DNA from: Dechloromonas sp. H13
GTDB lineage: Bacteria > Pseudomonadota > Gammaproteobacteria > Burkholderiales > Rhodocyclaceae
Length of the DNA: 64,000 nt
Assembly (NCBI RefSeq): GCF_009469615.1
Contig: NZ_SSXX01000002.1
Coordinates: 703,380-767,379, forward strand
Reading direction: 5' to 3'
Every line of letters starts with the position of its first letter. Position 1 is the first letter of the stretch. A program made the translations under genes and the position numbers. The notes below the pieces were generated by a model. The model did no database searches. It saw only the letters and a list, made by a program, of their open reading frames with translations, and was not told where the DNA came from. This document shows, one piece after another, positions 53,152 through 62,299 of this stretch.

Positions 53152-53178
53152 GAAAAAAATGCGGCGAATCCGCCGCAT
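53152..53178 (-). terminator. Terminator of the NlpC/P60 peptidase gene
   Basis: On the minus strand ATGCGGCG-GATT-CGCCGCAT is followed by T7, 8 bp past the stop codon. It sits immediately beside the fbpA Fur site. Confidence 0.88.
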
Positions 53179-53185
53179 CATTCGT

Positions 53186-53695
53186 TCAGTTCCCTTCGAT
53201 GATCCGTCGGGCACCGTTGTAACGCTTGATCCAGTAGCTGTCTTCCATGCTTTCGACGCGGACTTCGGCACCGGTGCGCGGCGCGTGCAGGAAGTGGTTG
53301 TCGCCGAGATAGATGCCGACATGCGAGAAGGTGCGGCGCATGGTGTTGAAGAACACCAGGTCGCCGGGCTTCAACTGGGTGGTATCGATACGCTGGCCGA
53401 CCTGGCTCATTTCGGCAGCCGTGCGCGGCAACTGGGCGCCCAGGCTGTTCTTGAAGACCAGACGAACGAAGCCGCTGCAGTCGAGGCCGGCATCCTCATC
53501 GTTGCCGCCGAAGCGGTAACGGACGCCCACCAGCTTGAGGCCCTGCAGGATCACGTCCTGAGCGGCATTGGTGTAGCGCTCGAAAAAGGAAGGCTGCTGC
53601 TCTTCGCCCTTGCGGACCTGTTCGGTGGCGGTGGCGGTGATACTGGCGGATGTGCAGGCGACGGCGAGGAAAAGGGTGGGTAGGAATTTACGCAT
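53186..53695 (-). CDS. NlpC/P60-family cell-wall peptidase, exported
   Basis: 169 residues with a signal peptide (cleavage near TATATE; a lipobox is uncertain). The papain-like C40 domain has catalytic Cys73 in GLDCSGFVRLVF, His125 in FSHVGIYLG and a polar residue at His137 (HAPRTG). It hydrolyses peptide cross-links in peptidoglycan. The gene has its own promoter and terminator. Confidence 0.9.
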   Translation of the reverse strand: MRKFLPTLFLAVACTSASITATATEQVRKGEEQQPSFFERYTNAAQDVILQGLKLVGVRYRFGGNDEDAGLDCSGFVRLVFKNSLGAQLPRTAAEMSQVGQRIDTTQLKPGDLVFFNTMRRTFSHVGIYLGDNHFLHAPRTGAEVRVESMEDSYWIKRYNGARRIIEGN

Positions 53696-53810
53696 AGGGT
53701 TTGAATGTAAGCGAAAACTTACATGCTGTAAAGAGAATGAAAAGTTGGCTGACTATGTTCATTGGCTGTAATTATGAATACAATTTCCCTTCCGAGGAGC
53801 GAGGAAAACA

Positions 53811-54806
53811 ATGGATTCCTTCAAGGCACTGCTAATTGAGGAACGCGACGGCAAGGTTTGCAGCGGTTTTGCGACGCTGGACGAAAGCCGGCTGGACCCC
53901 GGTTCGGTGACCATTCGCGTCGCCTATTCGAGTGTGAATTACAAGGATGCCTTGGCGGCGACCGGAGCCGGCAAGATCATCCGCCGCTTCCCGTGCGTCG
54001 GCGGCATCGACCTGTCCGGCACCGTCATGGCGAGCGCCGACCCGCGCTTCAAGGTGGGCGATCCGGTCATCGCGACCAGTTTCGACATCGGTGTCGCGCA
54101 TCATGGCGGTTACGCCGAAATTGCCCGCGTGCCTGGCGACTGGGTGGTCCCGCTGCCGGCCGGGCTGTCACTGTATGACGCGATGGCGCTCGGGACGGCC
54201 GGCTTCACTGCCGCCCTGGCGGTCGTGCGCATGGAAGAGAACCGGCTGACGCCGGCAAACGGTCCGGTCATCGTCACCGGGGCGACGGGTGGCGTCGGCA
54301 GCCTGGCGGTCGATATCCTGGCCAAGCTCGGTTATCACGTGGTCGCGCTGACCGGCAAGGCGAGCGAGGCCGATTACCTGCGCAGCCTGGGTGCCGCCGA
54401 GGTGATGCTGCGCGGCGACCTCGATCTGGCGAAGATCCGTCCGCTCGACAAGGCGCGCTGGGCGGGTGCGGTCGACAACCTGGGGGGCGACATTCTCGCC
54501 TGGATCGCCAGCACCATGGCGCAGGGCGGAACCATCGCCAGCATCGGCCTGGCCGCCAGCATGAGCCTCAACACGACCGTGGCGCCCTTCATCCTGCGCG
54601 GCGTCTCGCTGCTCGGCGTCGATTCCGGTTACATCCGCGAGCCGTATCGCAGCGGTGTCTGGCAGCGTCTGGCCAGCGACATGCGGCCGCCGCATCTGGC
54701 GATGATGTCGCGCCGGATCGCCTTCGCCGACCTGCCGGCGACCTTCGACGAATACATTGCCGGGCGCGCCAAGGGGCGTGTCGTCGTCGAGATCGGTGGC
54801 AACTGA
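53811..54806 (+). CDS. acuI: Acryloyl-CoA reductase, AcuI/YhdH-type NADPH oxidoreductase
   Basis: 331 residues with a strong GAGGA site. It follows the MDR/YhdH pattern: SSVNYKDALAATGAGKIIRRFPCVGGIDLSG, HHGGYAEIARVP, TAGFTAALAV, the nucleotide motif VIVTGATGGVGSLAV and GVDSGYIREPYRSGVWQRLASDM. AcuI reduces acryloyl-CoA to propionyl-CoA with NADPH. The propionyl-CoA synthetase gene two genes away fits a three-carbon acyl-CoA pathway. Confidence 0.88.
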   Translation: MDSFKALLIEERDGKVCSGFATLDESRLDPGSVTIRVAYSSVNYKDALAATGAGKIIRRFPCVGGIDLSGTVMASADPRFKVGDPVIATSFDIGVAHHGGYAEIARVPGDWVVPLPAGLSLYDAMALGTAGFTAALAVVRMEENRLTPANGPVIVTGATGGVGSLAVDILAKLGYHVVALTGKASEADYLRSLGAAEVMLRGDLDLAKIRPLDKARWAGAVDNLGGDILAWIASTMAQGGTIASIGLAASMSLNTTVAPFILRGVSLLGVDSGYIREPYRSGVWQRLASDMRPPHLAMMSRRIAFADLPATFDEYIAGRAKGRVVVEIGGN

Positions 54807-54807
54807 G

Positions 54808-55926
54808 ATGGCCGAGTTGCAGCGTATTCTGGTGGTCGACGACTCGCGCCTGGTGCGCATGGCGCTGGTCAGGAACCTGAAGGGGCAGTTCGACGTCCGC
54901 GAGGAGGGCGATGGCGAATCGGCCTGGCAGCAGCTGATTCTCGATCATTCGATCAAGGCGGTGATTTCCGACCTGCAGATGCCCAAGCTCGACGGCTTCG
55001 GGTTGCTGCAGCGGGTGCGCGCCTCGAAGCAGCGGCGTCTGCAGGAAATGCCCTTCATTGTCGTTTCCGGCGAGGAAACCGAAGCGGAGCGCGAGCGTGC
55101 GCGGCAGCTGGGGGTTTCGGACTTCGTCACCAAGGGGGCGGGCAGCACCGAGATCCTGACCCGGCTGACCAACCTGCTGGCGCTTTCCGCGGCGCGGGAA
55201 GGTATCGAAGCCGGACGCGAGAGCATGGTGCAGGATCCCGGCAGCGGCCTCTTTTCGCGGAAGTACCTGGAGCACCAGGCGGCGCAGGCGATGTCGCATG
55301 CCACGCGCTCCGGCGTCGACCTGTGCATCATGGTCCTCGGCTTCGACGCCTTCGATCAGGTCTGCGAGCGGCTCGGGCCGGATCTTGCGGAGCGTGTCGG
55401 CACGCGTTTCGCCAAGATGCTGGCGGGCAAGATCCGTCAGGAAGACAGTCTTGGGCATTTCGCGCCCGGGCAGTTCGCGATCGTCGCGCCGGGAACGTCG
55501 CTCCTGTTGTTTACCGGCTTCGCCGAGCGGGTGCGGGAAGCGGTCGAGGTTGCCAATGTGCCGGCCCAGGGGCAACCGGTTTCGCTGACGGTGAGCATCG
55601 GCGTTGCCAGCATTCCCGCGGATGCCGCGACCTCGGCGCTGGCGCTGCTGGAACTGGCAGCCCAGCGCATGCACGAGGCGATGCGGGCGGGCGGCAACCG
55701 GATCGTGTCCGGTGCCGGCGATCCGGCGAAGCTGCGGCAGATCAAGCTGCAACGCGCGCTGGAACTGCTGGCCGCGCGGCGCGGCGAGGTGGTGCGGCCG
55801 CATCTCGGGCAGCTCGGCATCGAGTTGCTGCCGCTGCTGCATTTGATGAATCAGGATTTGGGGTTGAATCTGCCGATGGCAGAGATCGAACGCCGCTTAC
55901 GTGACCGGGCAAACCATAACAATTAG
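54808..55926 (+). CDS. Response regulator with degenerate GGDEF domain
   Basis: 372 residues. The receiver domain (about 5-120) is intact: D11/D12, phospho-acceptor D55 (ISDLQMPK), S87 and K109 (FVTKG). Residues about 150-305 are a GGDEF-like domain whose active motif is replaced by APGQF (GHFAPGQFAIVAPG), so cyclase activity is unlikely; it may bind nucleotide or partner proteins. A helical C-terminal tail follows. The start is 1 bp after the acuI stop. No histidine kinase is nearby. Confidence 0.88.
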   Translation: MAELQRILVVDDSRLVRMALVRNLKGQFDVREEGDGESAWQQLILDHSIKAVISDLQMPKLDGFGLLQRVRASKQRRLQEMPFIVVSGEETEAERERARQLGVSDFVTKGAGSTEILTRLTNLLALSAAREGIEAGRESMVQDPGSGLFSRKYLEHQAAQAMSHATRSGVDLCIMVLGFDAFDQVCERLGPDLAERVGTRFAKMLAGKIRQEDSLGHFAPGQFAIVAPGTSLLLFTGFAERVREAVEVANVPAQGQPVSLTVSIGVASIPADAATSALALLELAAQRMHEAMRAGGNRIVSGAGDPAKLRQIKLQRALELLAARRGEVVRPHLGQLGIELLPLLHLMNQDLGLNLPMAEIERRLRDRANHNN

Positions 55927-55974
55927 TCCGGCAATTCTCTGTGTGTGCAGGAAAACCAAGCTAGAGGAAGTCTT

Positions 55975-57867
55975 ATGACGACGTACAAGGAGTTTCACCA
56001 GTTTTCCATCGAAAAGCCGGATGAGTTCTGGACGGAACAGGCCAAGCTCATCGACTGGAAGGAGCCGTTCACCCAGGTGTGCGATTTCTCCCGCCCGCCA
56101 TTTGCCAAATGGTTCGTCGGCGGCAAGACCAACCTTTGCTACAACGCGATCGACCGTCATGCGGCCAAGCGTCCGAATGACCGCGCGCTGATCTACATCT
56201 CGACGGAAACCAACGAGGAGGTGATCTACTCGTTCGCCGAGTTGCAGCGCGAAGTCGAGCGCATGGCGGCGATCTACAAGAGCCTCGGCGTCAAGAAGGG
56301 CGACCGCGTCCTGATCTATATGCCGATGATCGCCCAGGCCGCATTCGCGATCTTCGCTGCGACCCGCATCGGTGCCATCCACTCGGTGGTGTTCGGCGGC
56401 TTCGCTTCCGGTTCGCTGGCCACCCGCATCGACGACGCCAAGCCGACCCTGATCGTCTCGTCCGATGCCGGCATGCGCGGCGGCAAGGCCGTGCCCTACA
56501 AGCATCTGCTCGATGAAGCCATCGAACTGGCCGAGCACAAGCCGGCCAAGGTGCTGATGATCGACCGCGGTCTGGACAAGGGCTTCAACAAGGTCGAAGG
56601 TCGCGATGTCGACTACGCCACCTTGCGTACCCAGTTCATCGACGCCAAGGTCGAGTGCGAATGGCTGGAATCCTCCGAGCCGTCCTACATCCTCTACACC
56701 TCCGGCACCACCGGCAAGCCGAAGGGCGTGCAGCGCGACACCGGCGGCTACGCCGTGGCCCTCGCTTCGTCGATGAAGCACATCTATTGCGGCGGCGAAG
56801 GCGAGACCTATTTCTCGACCTCCGACATCGGCTGGGTGGTCGGCCACTCCTACATCATCTACGGCCCGCTGATCGCCGGCATGGCGACCATCATGTACGA
56901 AGGCACGCCGCTGCGCCCGGATCCGGGCATCTGGTGGCAGATCGTCGAGAAGTACAAGGTCAACGTCATGTTCTCGGCGCCGACCGCCGCCCGCGTCCTC
57001 AAGAAGCAGGATCCGGCATACATGCACAAGTACGATCTGTCCTCGCTCAAGCACATCTTCATGGCCGGCGAACCGCTCGACCAGCCGACGCACGAGTGGT
57101 TCCAGAGCGAACTGAACAAGCCGGTGATCGACAACTACTGGCAGACCGAAACCGGCTGGCCCATGCTGGCTGCCCTGCACGGCGTCGAAAAGACGCCGAT
57201 CAAGTTCGGTTCGCCCTCCTTCCCGGTCTATGGCTATAACCTGAAGATCTTCCGCGAGGACGGTTCCGAGTGCGGCCCGAACGAAAAGGGCATCGCCGCC
57301 GTCATCCCGCCGCTTCCGCCGGGCTGCCTGTCCACGGTGTGGGGCCAGGACGATCGTTTCGTGTCGACCTACTTCACGCTGTTCAAGGAGCCGCAGGTCT
57401 ACTCTTCGTATGACTGGGCGATCAAGGATGACGAAGGTTACTTCACCATCCTCGGCCGCACCGACGACGTCATCAACGTCGCCGGCCACCGTCTGGGCAC
57501 CCGCGAGATCGAGGAGGCGATCCAGGCGCACACCGCGATCGCCGAAGTTGCCGTGGTTGGCGTCGAGGACAAGCTGAAGGGCCAGATGCCGATGGCCTTC
57601 GCTGTCGTCAAGGATGCCTCGAAGGTGGCGACGCCCGAGCTGGTCAAGGCGCTGGAGAAGGAAGTCATGGGCACGGTCGACGGCATCCTCGGTGCCATCG
57701 CCCGCCCGGCCCGCGTGCATTTCGTCACCGGTCTGCCCAAGACCCGTTCCGGCAAGATGCTCCGCCGCTCGCTGCAGGCGCTGGCGGAAGGCCGCGATCC
57801 GGGCGATCTGACGACCATCGAGGATCCGTCCACGCTGGAGCAGATCAAGAACGCGCTGGCCAGCTAA
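55975..57867 (+). CDS. prpE: Propionyl-CoA synthetase (acyl-CoA ligase)
   Basis: 630 residues from MTTYKEFHQF with AGAGGAAG upstream. It follows the AMP-forming acyl-CoA synthetase order: ILYTSGTTGKPKG (about 240), GGYAVALASSMKH, TSDIGWVVGHSYIIYGPL, QTETGWPM, GRTDDVINVAGHRLGTREIEEA and the acetyl-regulated Lys in PKTRSGKMLRRSL near residue 593. Length and the GWPML and VQRDTGGY segments fit PrpE over Acs. It converts propionate, ATP and CoA to propionyl-CoA. Its own terminator follows. Confidence 0.9.
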   Translation: MTTYKEFHQFSIEKPDEFWTEQAKLIDWKEPFTQVCDFSRPPFAKWFVGGKTNLCYNAIDRHAAKRPNDRALIYISTETNEEVIYSFAELQREVERMAAIYKSLGVKKGDRVLIYMPMIAQAAFAIFAATRIGAIHSVVFGGFASGSLATRIDDAKPTLIVSSDAGMRGGKAVPYKHLLDEAIELAEHKPAKVLMIDRGLDKGFNKVEGRDVDYATLRTQFIDAKVECEWLESSEPSYILYTSGTTGKPKGVQRDTGGYAVALASSMKHIYCGGEGETYFSTSDIGWVVGHSYIIYGPLIAGMATIMYEGTPLRPDPGIWWQIVEKYKVNVMFSAPTAARVLKKQDPAYMHKYDLSSLKHIFMAGEPLDQPTHEWFQSELNKPVIDNYWQTETGWPMLAALHGVEKTPIKFGSPSFPVYGYNLKIFREDGSECGPNEKGIAAVIPPLPPGCLSTVWGQDDRFVSTYFTLFKEPQVYSSYDWAIKDDEGYFTILGRTDDVINVAGHRLGTREIEEAIQAHTAIAEVAVVGVEDKLKGQMPMAFAVVKDASKVATPELVKALEKEVMGTVDGILGAIARPARVHFVTGLPKTRSGKMLRRSLQALAEGRDPGDLTTIEDPSTLEQIKNALAS

Positions 57868-57888
57868 GCGGCGCGTAGTTTCTGCGAG

Positions 57889-57918
57889 AACCCGCCGGCA
57901 TTTGTCGGCGGGTTTTTT
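57889..57918 (+). terminator. Intrinsic terminator after prpE
   Basis: AACCCGCCG, 8-nt loop, CGGCGGGTT, then TTTT; 21 bp after the prpE stop. Confidence 0.9.
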
Positions 57919-57998
57919 ACGTCCATATTGCCGGTCTGGCAGGCGGGGCGGAATGGTAGAATGCTGGCCAGTTCTACCTTTACGGTCGCCGCAAGCCG

Positions 57999-59501
57999 AT
58001 GATTTACGAAACCGTCGCCGCTGTCGATCTGGGCTCCAACAGCTTCCGCCTGCAGGTCGGGCGCGTCGTCGATGACCAGATCTATCCGCTGGACTCACTC
58101 AAGGAGCCGGTGCGTCTGGCTTCCGGCCTGACGGCGGACAAGCGCCTGGACGACGCGGCGCAGACTCGGGCGCTGGAAGCCCTGCGGCGTTTCGGCGAGC
58201 GCTTGGGCGGACTCGATCGCGGGGCGGTGCGCGCGGTGGCGACCAATACCCTGCGCGTGGCCAAGAATGCCCCCGAATTCCTGCCGCTGGCGGAAGAGGC
58301 GCTGGGCTTTCCGATCGAGGTCATTGCTGGCCGCGAAGAGGCGCGCCTGATCTACATCGGCGCTTCGCATTCCCTGCCGATGGCTACCCACAAGCGCTTG
58401 GTCGTAGATATCGGCGGCGGGTCGACCGAGTTCATCATCGGCAAGCGGCACGAGCCGCAGCTGATGGAATCGCTCTACATGGGATGCGTCAGCTACACGC
58501 TGCGTTTCTTCCCCGATCGCCGGATCGACAGGAAGCGCCTGCGCGAAGCGCAGATCGCCGCGGCCAAGGAAATCGAACTGATTGCCCACGACTACCATCG
58601 CCTGGGCTGGAAGGAGGCGGTCGGTTCCTCGGGTTCGGCGCGGGCGATTGCCGACGTGCTGGAAATGAACGCCCTGAACCCGAACGGCGAGAGCGGCATC
58701 ACCCGCGAGGGTCTGGACCGGCTGTGCGCCCTGCTGATCAAGGCCGGCTCGGCCGAAGCGCTCGATCTGCCCGGGGTCAAGGGGGATCGCCTGCCGGTGC
58801 TGCCGGGCGGTATCGCCATCATGTCGGCGATCTTCGAGGAACTGGGCATCGAGCGCATGACCTACGCCGACGGCGCCTTGCGCCTGGGCGTCCTCTACGA
58901 CCTGCTTGGGCGCTTCCACCACCACGACATGCGCGATTCGACCGTGGCGCAGTTTCGCCGCCGCTACCAGGTCGAGGGCGACCAGGTCGAGCGCGTCGAA
59001 GCGACCGCCCTGTCGGCCCTGACGCAACTCGCCGAGGGTTCGCCGGCCGAGGCCGACGTGCAGTTCCTGTCGTGGGCGACGCGCATGCACGAGATCGGCA
59101 TCTCGGTGGCGCATAACGCATACCACAAGCATGGCGCCTACATCCTGACCTTCGCCGACATGCCGGGCTTTTCCAAGAAGGATCAGGCGCGCCTCGCCAT
59201 GCTGGTGCTCGGCCACCGCGGCAAGCTTGAAAAGCTGGGAGGGCTTCCTGCGGTCGACAGTGCCTGGCGGCTCATTTTCTGCCTGCGTCTGGCCGTCCTG
59301 CTCCATCGCACCCGCGACGACCGGGCCCTGCCGGCCTGGCGCGTCAAGGCGCTGGCGAACGGCTTCCAGCTCGAACTGCCGGCCGACTGGCTGTCCGCAA
59401 ATCCGTGGACGGCGGCCGCGCTCGGCGAAGAGGCGGCGGTGTGGCGGCAGAGCGGGCGCGATTACATCGTCAAGTCGAGAACGGCGAGGAAGGTTGCGTG
59501 A
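57999..59501 (+). CDS. ppx: Exopolyphosphatase (Ppx/GppA family)
   Basis: 500 residues. The ASKHA fold shows AAVDLGSNSFRLQVGRV, VRAVATNTLRVAKNAPEF, VIAGREEARLIYIG, VVDIGGGSTEFIIGK and VGSSGSARAIADVL; the C-terminal helical HD-like half starts near residue 310. It releases phosphate from polyphosphate or guanosine pentaphosphate. Its TGA overlaps the GTG of the downstream transporter gene, an unusual coupling of phosphate and lipid functions. A TGCGGTCGAC near its C-terminus reads A-V-D. Confidence 0.93.
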   Translation: MIYETVAAVDLGSNSFRLQVGRVVDDQIYPLDSLKEPVRLASGLTADKRLDDAAQTRALEALRRFGERLGGLDRGAVRAVATNTLRVAKNAPEFLPLAEEALGFPIEVIAGREEARLIYIGASHSLPMATHKRLVVDIGGGSTEFIIGKRHEPQLMESLYMGCVSYTLRFFPDRRIDRKRLREAQIAAAKEIELIAHDYHRLGWKEAVGSSGSARAIADVLEMNALNPNGESGITREGLDRLCALLIKAGSAEALDLPGVKGDRLPVLPGGIAIMSAIFEELGIERMTYADGALRLGVLYDLLGRFHHHDMRDSTVAQFRRRYQVEGDQVERVEATALSALTQLAEGSPAEADVQFLSWATRMHEIGISVAHNAYHKHGAYILTFADMPGFSKKDQARLAMLVLGHRGKLEKLGGLPAVDSAWRLIFCLRLAVLLHRTRDDRALPAWRVKALANGFQLELPADWLSANPWTAAALGEEAAVWRQSGRDYIVKSRTARKVA

Positions 59502-60604
59502 GTCCGTCTCCCCGTCTGCAAGTCGAGTCGGGGAGGGTCGTTCTGTCCGGAGAATGGACGCTGGCTGCGCTGGTGCCGCAATTGAGGGAAGTGGAGGCGC
59601 AACTGGCCGGCGGCCGGCTGGCAGGCCTGCCATGGGATCTGTCGTCCGTCAGCCGGCTCGACAGTGCCGCGGCCGTCCTGCTCTGGCGCACCTGGAACGA
59701 AAGCTGGCCGCGCGATCTGGTGGTTTCGGAGATGCACCGGCGAGCGCTCGAGCGGGCGGCGACCATGGCGCCGGCCGCGACCGTCGCTGCATCACCTACA
59801 TCCGGGCCGGTCGTGCGGTTGGGCTATCTGGTGCTCGCCCTGCTCGACAACCTGCGGGCGCTGATAATCCTCTATGGCCAGATGCTGCTCGACCTCGGCC
59901 ATCTCGTGCTGCATCCGTCGGAAATCCCGTGGCGGGAAATCGCCGCCAACATCTACAAGGCGGGCGCGATGGCCCTGCCGGTCACGGCGCTGGTCGGCTT
60001 CCTGATCGGCGTCACGATCAGTTATCTGTCGGCGCTCCAGTTGCGCAATTTCGGGGCCGACGTATTCATCGTGAACATCCTCGGCATCTCGATCATTCGC
60101 GAACTGGGCCCGGTGTTGGTGGCCGTGCTGGTCGCCGGCCGCTCGGGTTCGGCGATGACGGCGCAGATTGGCGTGATGCGCGTTACCGAGGAAATCGATG
60201 CCCTGTCGGCGATGGGCGTATCGCGCAGCATTCGCGTGGTTTTGCCCAAGTTGCTGGCGTTGACCGCAGTCATGCCGCTCCTCGTGCTCTGGGCTTCGGC
60301 GATCGCCCTGCTGGGCGGCATGGTGTCGGCCCTGTTGCAACTGGGCATTCCCTTCGCCTATTTCGTCGAGAACCTGCAGCGCGCGGTGCCGGTCGCCAAT
60401 CTCGTCATCGGCCTCGGCAAGGGCCTGGTATTCGGCTTCATCATTGCCTGGGTCGCCTGTCATTTCGGCTTGCGCGTCAAGCCGAACACCGAGAGCCTGT
60501 CGGCCAACACGACGACCTCGGTGGTGACGGCGATCACGCTGGTGATCCTGGTCGACGCGGTGTTCGCGATCATGACCCGCAACATGGGCATTCCCCAGCT
60601 ATGA
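59498..60604 (+). CDS. mlaE: MlaE-like permease with an N-terminal STAS-like domain
   Basis: 368 residues from GTG overlapping the ppx stop. Residues about 8-100 look like a STAS/MlaB-type domain (WTLAALVPQLREVEAQLAGG, DLSSVSRLDSAAAVLLWRTW); the remainder is an MlaE permease (YKAGAMALPVTALVGFLIGVTISYLSALQLRNFGAD, RELGPVLVAVLVAGRSGSAMTAQIG, RVTEEIDALSAMGVS). It is the membrane part of a phospholipid transporter; fusing the regulatory STAS part is a recurring variant. Confidence 0.92.
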   Translation: MSPSPRLQVESGRVVLSGEWTLAALVPQLREVEAQLAGGRLAGLPWDLSSVSRLDSAAAVLLWRTWNESWPRDLVVSEMHRRALERAATMAPAATVAASPTSGPVVRLGYLVLALLDNLRALIILYGQMLLDLGHLVLHPSEIPWREIAANIYKAGAMALPVTALVGFLIGVTISYLSALQLRNFGADVFIVNILGISIIRELGPVLVAVLVAGRSGSAMTAQIGVMRVTEEIDALSAMGVSRSIRVVLPKLLALTAVMPLLVLWASAIALLGGMVSALLQLGIPFAYFVENLQRAVPVANLVIGLGKGLVFGFIIAWVACHFGLRVKPNTESLSANTTTSVVTAITLVILVDAVFAIMTRNMGIPQL

Positions 60605-61362
60605 ACGGTGCGACGTCGGCGGTGGTCGAGATGCGCGGGCTCAGCACCCTGATCGGCGACCGTTACGTGCATCGCGATCTCGACCTGCGGGTCATGGCCG
60701 GGCAGATCGTCGGCCTGATCGGCGGCTCGGGAAGCGGCAAGACGACGCTGCTACGCCAGATTCTCGGCCTGCTGAGACCGGCTGCGGGAAGCGTCAACCT
60801 GTTCGGCGAGGATCTCGCGGTTGCGCATCCCGTCGCCCAACGGGCCATGTTGCGACGGCTCGGCATGTTGTTCCAGGGCGGGGCGCTCTTTTCGGCGCTG
60901 CCGGTCTTCGACAACATCGCCTTTCCATTGCGCGAACTGAAGTGTCTGGACGACGACTGGATTCGCCGTCTGGTCCATCTCAAGCTGGCGATGGTTGAAC
61001 TCGAGCCCGGACATGGCAAACTGATGCCTGCCGAGCTGTCCGGCGGCATGGTCAAGCGCGTGGCGCTGGCCCGTGCGCTGGCGCTCGAGCCGGAATTGCT
61101 GTTGCTGGACGAACCGACGGCCGGGCTCGATCCCGATCGCAGCCGCAGCTTTGCCGACTTGCTCCGCGAGTTGCAGCGCGAGCTCGGCCTGACCGTGATC
61201 ATGGTGACGCACGATCTCGATACGCTGGCCAGGCTGGCGACGCACGTCGCGGTGCTGGCCGAGCAGCGGATCGTCGAGTTCGGGCCGCTTGCCGATGTCA
61301 TGGCCGGAGATCATCCCCTGGTCGCCGCCTTCCGTGGCGGCGGGCAAACGAAGGTGTTGTAG
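60601..61362 (+). CDS. mlaF: MlaF-like ABC transporter ATPase
   Basis: 253 residues, ATGA overlap with mlaE. Walker A GGSGSGKTT, Q-loop LFQGGALFSALPVFDNIAFPLRE (typical of MlaF), signature LSGGMVKRVALARAL, Walker B LLLLDEPTAGLDPD and MVTHDLDTL. It powers lipid movement between the membranes. Confidence 0.94.
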   Translation: MNGATSAVVEMRGLSTLIGDRYVHRDLDLRVMAGQIVGLIGGSGSGKTTLLRQILGLLRPAAGSVNLFGEDLAVAHPVAQRAMLRRLGMLFQGGALFSALPVFDNIAFPLRELKCLDDDWIRRLVHLKLAMVELEPGHGKLMPAELSGGMVKRVALARALALEPELLLLDEPTAGLDPDRSRSFADLLRELQRELGLTVIMVTHDLDTLARLATHVAVLAEQRIVEFGPLADVMAGDHPLVAAFRGGGQTKVL

Positions 61363-61371
61363 GAATCGTCG

Positions 61372-62298
61372 ATGGAAAACAAGTCGCACGCCCTGGTCGC
61401 CGGACTGTTCGCGCTTCTGCTCGGTGCCGCAGCCCTGATCGCGCTGGTCTGGCTGCGCGGTAGCGAGGACCATCAGCGGGAATACGTCGTCGTCACCAAG
61501 CAGAACATCGGCGGCCTCAATCCTCAGGCGCAGGTCAGGTACCGGGGGATACGCGTCGGCAAGGTCACCGACATCCGACTCGATCCGGAAGACCCGAGCA
61601 ACATCCTGATCATGATCGCGGTGGCCGACGACATCCCGTTGACCCAGGGAACGGTCGCCAAGCTGGCCTATCAGGGGGTGACCGGTATCGCGCACATTCT
61701 CCTGCTCGACAGCGGCAAGAATCCGGTGCCGCTGGTCGCCGAGCACGGCAAGCTGCCGCGCATCGCGATGATTCCCTCGTTGCTCGAGGAACTCGGCGAA
61801 AGCGGCGGCACCGCCCTGCGCCAGGCGCAGGACGTCATGGTGGCGGCCAATGCCTTGCTCAACGAAGAGAATCGCCGCCGTTTCTCGGCGACGCTGGCCA
61901 ACCTGGAAGCGGCTTCCAGCAGCCTCAAGCCGGCGCTTGAAAACCTCAACGGGACGCTGGTCCAGGTGCGCAAGCTGCTCGACGACCGGAATGTGCAGAA
62001 TCTTTCGAAAGCGGCCGCTGACGTCGCGCCGCTGCTCGCGGACACGCGGGTTCTGATCGGCAAGATGCAGGTGGCGACCGACAAGCTCGACGTGGCGATC
62101 GGCGATGCGTCGGCCGGCGGCACCTCGGCCCTGATGCCTAGGCTCAACGAACTGGCGGCGGATTTCTCGGCGACTTCCCGGCAGCTGAGCCGGGTTCTGC
62201 GCCTGCTCGAAGACTCGCCGCAGGGCCTCGTCTTCGGCGTTCCGGCCGCTGCCCCAGGGCCGGGCGAGCCGGGTTTTGCCGCCGGTGGGGAGCGCTAA
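61372..62298 (+). CDS. mlaD: MlaD-like MCE-domain protein
   Basis: 308 residues. One N-terminal membrane helix (about 10-30), then an MCE domain (about 38-115: YVVVTKQNIGGLNPQAQVRYRGIRVGKVTDIRLDPED, GTVAKLAYQGVTGIAHILLLD), then a helical region (about 150-285) that makes longer MCE channels. It forms the lipid-binding hexamer spanning the periplasm. Confidence 0.94.
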   Translation: MENKSHALVAGLFALLLGAAALIALVWLRGSEDHQREYVVVTKQNIGGLNPQAQVRYRGIRVGKVTDIRLDPEDPSNILIMIAVADDIPLTQGTVAKLAYQGVTGIAHILLLDSGKNPVPLVAEHGKLPRIAMIPSLLEELGESGGTALRQAQDVMVAANALLNEENRRRFSATLANLEAASSSLKPALENLNGTLVQVRKLLDDRNVQNLSKAAADVAPLLADTRVLIGKMQVATDKLDVAIGDASAGGTSALMPRLNELAADFSATSRQLSRVLRLLEDSPQGLVFGVPAAAPGPGEPGFAAGGER

Positions 62299-62299
62299 C

